From Balaenoptera acutorostrata (lineage: Eukaryota; Chordata; Mammalia; Artiodactyla; Balaenopteridae), in assembly GCF_949987535.1 (NCBI RefSeq), contig NC_080073.1:27090116-27154115 (forward strand): 64,000 nucleotides of DNA, written 5' to 3'. Shown here piece after piece: positions 56,513 through 64,000 of this stretch. How positions within the stretch are numbered: position 1 is the first letter of the stretch; the number at the start of each line of letters is the position of its first letter. Made by a program: the position numbers and the translations under genes. Below the pieces are notes generated by a model. It had not been told where the DNA came from. It searched no databases and saw only the letters and a program-made list of their open reading frames with translations.

Positions 56513-56879
56513 TTTTTAACTTTTTTTGGGTTTATTTATTTATTTTTGGCTGTGTTGGGTCTTCGTTTCTGTGCGAGGGCCCCCTCTAGTTGCGGCGAGT
56601 GGGGGCCACTCTTCATCGCGGTGCGCGGGCCTCCCACTGTCGTGGCCTCTCTTGTTGCGGAGCACAGGCTCCAGACGCGCAGGCTCAGTAAATTGTGGCT
56701 CACGGGCCTAGTTGCTCTGCAACTTGTTGCGGAGCACAGGCTCCAGACGCGCAGGCTCAGTAAATTGTGGCTCACAGGCCTAGTTGCTCCGCGGCATGTG
56801 GGATCTTCCCGGACCAGGGCTCGAACCCGTGTCCCCTGCATTGGCAGGCAGATTCTCAACCACTGCGCCAGGGAAGCCC
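56513..56879 (-). mobile_element. CHR-2-type SINE with an internal 72-bp tandem duplication
   Basis: The duplication gcatatgctatttt flanks it at 56499-56512 and 56880-56893. Inside, a 72-bp segment occurs twice in tandem (56651-56722 and 56723-56794). The head lacks three bases compared with other copies ('gcgccagggaagcc' on the plus strand). B box gggttcgagccc is intact. Confidence 0.94.
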
Positions 56880-56893
56880 GCATATGCTATTTT

Positions 56894-57234
56894 GATGAAA
56901 CTTTATCTTAATTTCATTACCAGTCTGAGTAATGATGTGTTAATTGCCTGATTTCCAAGTAACTGGGCAAAAATGTTATTTAGGGTTTTTTTTTTTTAAG
57001 TTTCTCTTTTTAGACCCATGGATTTAATAAAATATTAGGCTATTTTACCTTCCTAAGTGGAAGTCAAAGTAATACATTTTCAAGCTGCTCATGAGTCTAT
57101 ACTTTGAGGGGAAAATGTTTGAATTTACCTTTAAGAGGGGGTCATTGATGGTCCTGGTGATGGTCCAATCCAGGCACAGAGAGCCCATCAACGTCCATTT
57201 GAAGTAAGAAAAGTATAAGAAAGAGCTCAAGATT
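56894..57234. other. Unassigned non-coding DNA
   Basis: A T11 run is at 56987-56997. Nothing else is assignable. Confidence 0.5.
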
Positions 57235-57460
57235 TTGCATCAGATAGATCTGGGGCTGCAGCCAATTGCCTTCACTAACTAATCATATCATCTTATGCAA
57301 ATAAATCTGATAACTTCTCTGAGCTTTGTTTTTCTCATCTAGAAAAAGGGCTTTAAAATTCCCATCTTCTGTGAATTTAGCAATTCCGAATATCAGGTAC
57401 TTAGGATGATATCTAGGCATTACAGGTGCTTGATAAATGATAGCTTTAAATATTTTTATT
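57235..57460 (+). mobile_element. MIR SINE, decayed
   Basis: 'gatagatctggggctgcagcc', 'aacttctctgagctttgtttttctcatctagaaaaagg' and 'taggcattacaggtgcttgataaatg' are in MIR order. Confidence 0.65.
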
Positions 57461-58240
57461 ATCACCTTCCAAACCGGTGCATATTCTGTTGTATCCAAAC
57501 TGCTTGATGTATTGTGGTAAGAGATTTTTATCCAGTTCATCTGATTGAGACAATACATTGTTTTGCTGATTGCACTACACTTCCCTTGTTGGAATAGGGA
57601 ACCAGGGCTACCACGTTGCACAACCCCACTCCAGAGTGTGCCATTCACATTTTAGTCCGTGTGACTATCCTCTCTTTGAGTTAAGCATTGCAAAACCTGG
57701 AGGAACTTACCCTGGAACTCAGCAACCTATATAGATCCCAAAAGACCCCTCTCGCCTTCCAGGCTGACCCTGTCCTGCTGGCAGGCTTTGGGACCACCTG
57801 GAATCATGATGCTGCTACTCTATGGATTTTAAGTAGTCACTGGGAAGGAATCTCCTGTTGCCACACCTCACTCACCAGGCTGGGTTCCTTGGATATGACC
57901 TTGGTTGAAATCAGCCTGAGTCCGTTATAACCCATTGGACATCTTCCTTAAGGCCGTCCGTGGTGGAAGCAAGCCCTACAATCCTACAGACTGACTAGTT
58001 ATCTCTAGCTCCAGTTCTGCCTAGCCTGTCCTACTTTTCAGGTCGAAATATGCATTAGAGGCTATACATGTATAACACTTCTTTTGGTTTCAATTCAGAC
58101 AAAACTGGGAAGTAGGCACCTTGAGTTCTAGTCCTAGTTCTTCTACAAATCAAAGGTGTGATTTTAGAAGTATTGCAAATTGCAAAATAATCACAAAGTC
58201 CTTTTCGTCTGTGTGCACAATCATTTGCCATGTGACTTTG
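57461..58240. other. Unassigned DNA
   Basis: A GC-richer part (57590-58040) could be an unrecognised LTR-like element. Its open frames (80 codons at 57688-57930) show no motif. Confidence 0.4.
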
Positions 58241-58300
58241 CATCCCATCCCATCCCATCCCATCCCATCCCATCCCATCCCATCCCATCCCATCCCATCC
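58241..58300. repeat. (CATCC)12 microsatellite
   Basis: Twelve perfect head-to-tail CATCC pentamers without interruption, then a near-copy (GGTCCCATC). The purity suggests recent expansion. It lies just before an MLT1-like LTR. Both-strand frames through it give meaningless repeated peptides. Confidence 0.97.
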
Positions 58301-58329
58301 GGTCCCATCAAGAGGTATAATCTCTTTCT

Positions 58330-58725
58330 CCACCCCTTGAAGCCAGGCTTGGCTAAGTAATGTGTTTCAGTCAATGGAACATTAGCAAATAAATGTAAGC
58401 GGAGGTTTGAAAGTGCTTGCACACTGGGCTTTGCTGTCTCTGGTGGCTGAGACCCATTCTGCCATATGTGAGAAAGTTCAGCCTGCTTGATGATGCTTGA
58501 ATTTAAGCCTATAGCCAGACTGTGAATGAATGATGTCCCACTAGACTAACCAGCATCCAAATGTGAATGAGACTATTCTAGATCATCTGACCCTAGTCAA
58601 GTCAACCCAAACCAGAAAACCCACCCAGGCAACCCACAAAATCATGAGCAAATACATGATTGTCCTTTTAAGCACAATGATGTTGGGGAAAGATTGTAAG
58701 CAGCTACAGCCAACTGATACAGTAA
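58330..58725 (+). mobile_element. MLT1-like LTR (ERVL-MaLR)
   Basis: 'taatgtgtttcagtcaatggaacattagc', 'gaccctagtcaagtcaacccaaacc', 'cacaaaatcatgagcaaatacatgattg' and 'cagctacagccaactgatacag' follow an old MLT1-type LTR to its 3' end. Confidence 0.65.
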
Positions 58726-58974
58726 GTCAGTTTCTTTCTCATGTCACATCTAGAAAATGAGAATACTGAAGTTGATCAATGCTGGTAGGTACAAGACAGA
58801 GGAACCACCATCCTCCTCACCCAAGGCCACATGAAATATTGTTAACTGAACAGTACACTTTCTCACTGGACCCAGAAACAGTGATAGAATGATTCCCATT
58901 CCAACCCTCCAGTAGTTACATCCAATTTACAGTGTCAGCAGTGGGATGACACCCATTTGTCAACTTTGTTCCAA

Positions 58975-59155
58975 ACCAGTAATTCCCAGACCTGACCAAT
59001 CATCACAATCACCCAGGGAGAGGTATAGTACATCAGATTGTCTGGTTCTACTTTGTTGAAATAACATTCAGTAGTTTTGGGTCAGCCTGGGACTGTACAT
59101 TGGTTGAAAGCTTTCCAGGTGATTCTGATCATGAGACAGGTTTGAGAACAGTAGA
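58975..59155 (+). mobile_element. MER5-type hAT-Charlie element
   Basis: 'ccagtaattcccagacctgacc', 'cacaatcacccagggagag', 'ctttccaggtgattctgatc' and 'aggtttgagaacagtag' keep the MER5 order and length. Confidence 0.7.
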
Positions 59156-59625
59156 CCGAATGATGCCTTTGGTGTTTTTCCAGCTCTCTTCTTTGATTAT
59201 TCTTAGGAAAGCATTTTCCTTCATCTTAGATTTGAGTAGATAATGACAATATCTTCTACCCCTCAGTAATCCTATGCAAATATATGTGTGAATCTTCACA
59301 TGAATTATCCACATCCCTTAGAGTAACATGAGGTTTTCCTCTAATATTCTTCTTTCAGTATGCAATAAGCCAGAATGAGAAGACCTTCTTGGGCATTCAG
59401 AGGTAGGAGAGAGCAAGAGAGATTCCCAGATTCAGGGAAAGGGAATTAACTGGTTTCTTCTCTGGAGGCATATACGATGGAGCCTGCTCTGGGAGAGTTC
59501 AGAGTATTGTCAAGAAGGCAATGAATCCATACGTGAGCTTCCTAACCTAGCATTTGAGATAGATGCAGTTGCCTGCAAACCAAGGCTTCCAGATGAGAAT
59601 ACTGAAAGACAACCATGAACTCGCA
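59156..59625. other. Unassigned non-coding DNA
   Basis: Nothing assignable. Confidence 0.5.
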
Positions 59626-59865
59626 GCAATAATAATGACATCTAATGTTTATTAAGCTTCTAGTGTGTGCCAAGACCTTCTGTGTCATCTCACTGGATCA
59701 TCTCAATAACTGCATGAGATGGATACTTTTATTATCCCCATTTAATGGATGAAGAAAGTGGGTTCCAGAGGTGGAAGTAACTTACCAGGAGTCACATAGC
59801 TAGTGAGTGGCAGAGCCAGGCAGGGTACCCATAGGTCTGACTCCCCCACTCCACATCAGTGTGCC
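59626..59865 (-). mobile_element. MIR SINE, nearly full length
   Basis: 'aatgtttattaagcttctagtgtgtgccaag', 'attatccccatttaatggatgaagaaag' and 'agtcacatagctagtgagtggcagagccagg' give reverse-complement MIR into its head. Confidence 0.88.
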
Positions 59866-60394
59866 ACACACCCTCAGGACGATGCCTCCATTAAAGCAAA
59901 GGAAACACAAGCAAGTTCCTGAAAGACATTCCTCTAAAACACAGCTCTGACAGAATGTTAAATCAAATTCAAAACCATGCAAAGAAAATAAAGCCCTGAT
60001 TCTTTCCCCTTACATTTTCTCATCAAAATTCACAATCCCATTATGTGTATTGCTCCCTTTGTTCCAGTTTCTTCTTACAAAGAAGTTTTGATTGACAGCT
60101 TCTTGGAAGTCACTATAATTCAATCTACTTACCTTCTCTTTTATCATTTTACTTTGTTTCCTCTCTCAACTGTTTCTGTACAAAGGGAGAAAAATATCAC
60201 TTTTCTTTCATTTTTTCTGCCTTGATCTAGTTGGAAAATCTTGAACAGCTTTGTATGTTTTTCTTGACTTTTCCAAATTCTACCATTTCCAGGAAGAAAA
60301 TCGTATATTCTAGAGGATGAAAAGCAGGGGAGCTTGGCTCCAATTATTTGTTTTTCAAATAATTAGCTAAAAGAGGAAAAGACTAGGGGTAAGA
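59866..60394. other. Unassigned non-coding DNA
   Basis: Nothing assignable. Confidence 0.5.
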
Positions 60395-60670
60395 ATGTGC
60401 TAGGCAGAGAGACTAGCTCATGCAAGAGAATAGCTCCCCGTGGGGAGAAGGGCTTAAAAGAAGACCAGAGTCATAACAGCAGAAAATGAGGCAGTGAGTG
60501 TGCTATGACCCAAGAAGACAAGGAGACAGACAGCCATGCTGGACATGGAGATCAGGATGTGGATTTTGGATTTTATCTCCAGAACAATGAACATATTGAA
60601 GGATAATAACACAGAGAGGATGGTTCACTCAGATTTGGATTGTGCCAAGATCACTCTAGCTGTAGTAATT
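60395..60670 (-). mobile_element. L2 LINE fragment, upstream part
   Basis: 'ggattttatctccagaacaatgaacatattgaagg', 'gaggatggttcactcagatttggattgtgcc' and 'aagatcactctagctg' match the L2 stretch that in 54060-55115 reads 'aaaggatcactctggttgc'. Confidence 0.6.
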
Positions 60671-60999
60671 TATAAAATAGTTTCCCGTAGAAAGACCTGG
60701 CTCATCATCATGAATTTTGGCACACCAAAGCAAGCCTCAGACAATTATTTTCCAGTGGACAGAGATCTTGGCTTAAGTGGGATGATCTCAGGAACCTTAG
60801 TTCTCAAAATCCTTGCTACTGAGTTGAGCAGTGAAGGAATATACCCAAATACCATGTCAATAACAAAGAAGACAGCATCCTAAGCTCCCAAGAGCTAAGA
60901 CGATCTTAGCCAGGATTTGTTTCTCAATTTCTTGCAGTGATCAAGGCCCTTTGGAAATCATCATGATCATCAGCAGGATCTCTACATTTAAGTAGCTCT
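60671..60999. other. Unassigned non-coding DNA
   Basis: The 115-codon frame at 60536-60883 spans the end of the L2 fragment and this stretch. No motif is recognised. Confidence 0.45.
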
Positions 61000-61205
61000 T
61001 CCAGAGTTTATGAAACACTTTCACAGCTATTACTTGAAATTAATAATTATAACCTACACTTGAGAACTAATCAAGTATGCCCAACTACCCTTATTTAATC
61101 CTTACCATATCTTGTAGGTAGGTAGGGAACACTTATGCTCATTTTAGAGATGAGGAATCTGAAATGAAGAAAGATACAGTGAATTACTGAAGGTAACTCA
61201 GCTTA
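61000..61205 (-). mobile_element. MIR SINE
   Basis: 'cttatttaatccttaccatatcttgtaggtagg', 'tgctcattttagagatgaggaatctgaaatg' and 'aattactgaaggtaactcagc' match reverse-complement MIR. Confidence 0.75.
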
Positions 61206-61314
61206 CAACTGACCAGCCTGGAAAATCTCCGAGGGCTTTGTATGTTTTTATTTACTTTCCCAGGTCTGCTGACTTCTAGATGGAAACTTTACGACTACAT
61301 ATGTCAGCAGTTTA

Positions 61315-61545
61315 TGGACTGCCTGGTCTTAACTCTTGCCTTTACCATTTACTAATCATATGAACTTGAGCAAGTTTTTAACCTTTTCGAGGTTCAGCTT
61401 CCTGATCTATAAATGTAGATAATAGTAGAACAACTTAAAAGAGTTATAAAAATTAAATATATTAATAATTCATAGCACACTTAGAACAGCTTAATACATA
61501 GTAAAGGCTCAATGAATCTTAGTTATTATTATTATCATTAGTAGT
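61315..61545 (+). mobile_element. MIR SINE with TTA-repeat end
   Basis: 'ggactgcctggtcttaactcttgcc', 'taatcatatgaacttgagcaagtttttaacc' and 'acatagtaaaggctcaatgaatc' are in order. A TTA trinucleotide run follows at 61521-61535. Confidence 0.8.
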
Positions 61546-61614
61546 AGTATATATTCCACTATACCATGCTATTTTGGGTAGGGCAGGGAAATGCCTAAAA
61601 ATAATAAAAATTTA

Positions 61615-61800
61615 AAATGGCTAAAATTTTTCAGGCACATATTCTTAGTGTTTAAAGTGTTTACAATGAGGTAGGCAACATTATTATTCTCTTTTTTACT
61701 GAGGAAGACATTGAGATTAAAAGTAACTTATTCAGAGCCCCTAAGCTAAGATGTGGCAGGGCCAATTTTTGGAGCCAGATAAATCTGATCTCCAAGGCAG
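61615..61800 (-). mobile_element. MIR SINE
   Basis: 'caatgaggtaggcaacattattattctcttttttactgaggaagac' and 'aagatgtggcagggccaatttttgg' match reverse-complement MIR. With the two copies before it, three MIRs occur within 800 bp in alternating orientation. Confidence 0.75.
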
Positions 61801-62357
61801 CAGTCCTGGAAACCTTACCAGTCTGCCTGAAAGCACCTAGATCTATGGAGAGGACCACAAAAATGAAAAGACCCAGGTGGCAAAGGTAGCACAAGGGAAC
61901 CAGGAACTGAGAGCTGAGGGAAGAGAAGCTTGTTGGAAATGGATTTTCCTTCTCACTAGTTGAGTAACCTTAGAAAGTTTTTAAAGGCTGAGAATTTTAA
62001 AGACATACACATCTATCAGGGAAGAACAGGATGATAATGAAAACATAAAATGTCTTTGTCAATAAGAGATTAGACACTTTTAGATGAAATGAACAAGCTA
62101 AAGCTTAGAAACTAAGGCCTAAAGGCTTCCCAGATAAGAAAAACAAAACAGAGTATGTTTCCAATTGAAGGGATTATCCAGTGATCTAATATGTAATTGA
62201 TTTTGTTTGTTTCCAATGCATATTTTTTGTTTTTCCTTCTTAAAACCCTTTCTTGCTATTCACCCTGGCTTAACTCCATGCCTCAGGTTAGAAGGTTTAA
62301 TTACTATTACTTGTTCAATAAGATTGCTTTTGTTCCCAAGTCTGTGTCAAACAATGT
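61801..62357. other. Unassigned non-coding DNA
   Basis: Nothing assignable. Confidence 0.5.
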
Positions 62358-62373
62358 TAGTCCCACTTTTTTA

Positions 62374-62717
62374 TTTATTTTATTTTTATTTATTTTTGGC
62401 TGCGTTGGGTCCTTGTTGCTGCGTGGGCTTTCTGTAGTTGCAGCCAATGGGGGCTACTTTTCATTGTGGTGCGCAGGCTTCTCATTGCGGTGGATTCTCT
62501 TGTTGGGGAGCACCGGCTCTAGGCGCGCGGGCTTCAGTAGTTGTGGCTTGCGGGCTTCTGTAGTAGTGGCTTGCGGGCTCTGGAGCGCAGGCTCAGTAGT
62601 TGTGGCGCACGGGCTTAATTGCTCCGCGGCACGTGGGATCTTCCCAGACCAGGGCTTGAACCCATGTCCCCTGCATTGGCAGGCGGATTCTTAACCACTG
62701 CGCCACCAGGGAAGCCC
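62374..62717 (-). mobile_element. CHR-2-type SINE with 16-bp duplication
   Basis: Head at 62717 ('gggcttccctggtggcgcagtgg'). The duplication tagtcccactttttta is perfect at 62358-62373 and 62718-62733. The body carries a doubled 'gcttgcgggcttc' unit like the 26560 copy. The B box has lost its CpG ('gggttcaagccc'). The 165-codon frame at 62197-62694 is a by-product of this GC-rich body. Confidence 0.95.
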
Positions 62718-62733
62718 TAGTCCCACTTTTTTA

Positions 62734-64000
62734 AATGAATAGGTAATACCAACTTTCTTTGAAGAGCAAACATCGTATTCATTTGACTGAAGAATGAAAA
62801 TCTGATCCCTCAAACTGAGGTCTGACTGTTCTCTGGGCCATCTGAAGCTGAGAGATGGTCTTGTGGAATTCCTCTCCATGCCCCTTGATTTTAGGAACAT
62901 TTCCATTTTGTTCTTCATGATGCCACCAAATTTAAGATTTAGTCACAGACCTGTGAGCCTCTCTTCATGGTGGGAAATGATCACTGTCAATACTGAGTAA
63001 AATAATTAGATAAGAATCAACAAGAGAACAACTGGCCCTGTTGAAAAAAAAAAGTCTGTATGAATTTTTAATGCAGTTTGCCCATGTGGTCAAGATTGAT
63101 TGATTTTATTTTAAAAATATGTTGGGATTGGACTACAAATGAATATTATATAATTTCCCATTTAGAGCTTTCATAAAGACCATATTATATGCTGGCAATG
63201 TTATCATGTGCCATTCCGTTTATTTGACTCTAATCATATTTTGCCCTTAAGTGTTATTTACCTTACTGTGAAGGATAAGTGAGTATAATAAACAAGCAGG
63301 CATTTCATAAAACACTCTAAATAATTCTAAATTATGCTGTTATAATACTTTAGCAGGAAATGCTTGGTTCTTTCAAAAGATCTTATTATACATGTCCATG
63401 TCTGAGCACATTTACCATCTATAATTTATAAAAGGTAAGACCATCTCAGCTTTACCTAAAATACATGATCTTTCTTATATAAAGACAAAGCTAAAGACCC
63501 ATTAGTGTATCAAGACCTTGTGCATTAAATTTTCTCCCACTAGTAGTTATAGGTCACAAAAATATTTTAAAATTCCTATTAAGGTACTTTAATCCCTCTA
63601 AAAAGGTTGTGAAAGGCCATAACAAATAGCATGAATTTCAAGATGGTGAATCAAGGTTAAGAGGGCAGTGAGTGGTCATCAAGGCTCAATCTTTTTCCAC
63701 GTGAACCCTATCACCCATTCAATGTCAAATTCAAGTTTTGACCTCATTAGAACTCATTAGCTAAGAATCATAAATCTATAGACAAGGCCCTTCTTGCAAT
63801 CTAAGAAAAACCCTGGATGTCTCTTCTCCTACCCAGTAATTACCAGTTGCTAAGTTGGGTTGTATGCATGTAAAAATAAAAAAGAATGAATTAGAGTGAG
63901 GCTAAATATAGAAGCCAAGATCCAGATTCTATTGTATTAGAATTCCACATGACTCAACCAACTCCCATAGGTTAACAACCAGTCTAATTTTAAAACTATA
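62734..64000. other. Unassigned single-copy AT-rich DNA
   Basis: About 1.3 kb with an A10 run at 63043-63052 and no repeat or gene I recognise. Confidence 0.5.

Noticed and set aside
58055..58422. Frames encoding repeated GWDGM- or PSHPI-type peptides
   Set aside because: They are direct translations of the (CATCC)12 microsatellite, with no other coding evidence.
62197..62694. 165-codon plus-strand frame
   Set aside because: Most of it lies in the SINE at 62374-62717 read antisense.
1..64000. CRISPR arrays, operons, phage or other prokaryotic systems
   Set aside because: Repeat content, base composition and lack of dense long open frames are those of a mammalian nuclear genome. No regularly spaced direct repeats with unique spacers were seen.

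Overview
This window looks like nuclear DNA from a cetacean (whale or dolphin) and I find no protein-coding gene or structural RNA gene in it. The organism call rests on repeats. At least ten copies of a tRNA-Glu-derived CHR-2-type SINE and four shorter CHR-1-type copies are present, alongside cetartiodactyl-style L1 tails. I see no primate Alu, rodent B1/B2, carnivore SINEC or ruminant Bov-tA/BovB. Most of the rest is shared mammalian repeat debris: MIR, L2, old L1M/L1MA, MLT1-like (ERVL-MaLR) LTRs, MER5-type hAT elements and two Tigger-like elements. Species, chromosome and intronic versus intergenic status cannot be decided from the sequence.

Layout. 1-7 kb: SINEs in an old LTR, an MLT1 LTR, MIR/L2 pieces and an L1 with an inverted 5' part. 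7-9 kb: mostly single-copy DNA. 9-18.6 kb: two Tigger elements, a SINE joined to an L1 tail, and L1 copies carrying nested SINEs. 18.7-20 kb: an old L1M split by an unidentified ~390 bp element and by a SINE. 21.7-23.1 kb: single-copy AT-rich DNA. 23.3-24.9 kb: a decayed L1M. 25-37 kb: L2, MIR, MER5, an LTR33-like LTR, an L1MA and an inverted-orientation L1. 37-50 kb: MLT1-like LTRs and MIRs, with single-copy DNA at 39-40.5 kb. 50-58 kb: SINE-interrupted LTR, the one + strand CHR-2 copy, a ~1 kb L2, and a GC-richer single-copy block with one exon-like segment. 58-64 kb: a (CATCC)12 microsatellite, another MLT1, MIRs, a last SINE and single-copy AT-rich DNA.

The open reading frames are not supported as genes. 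The longest ones lie in GC-rich SINE bodies or have lengths expected by chance. The value of the window is its insertion history: many insertions keep both target-site duplications, which lets nested events be ordered. Repeat family names come from my memory of consensus sequences without a database search, so family level is firmer than subfamily.
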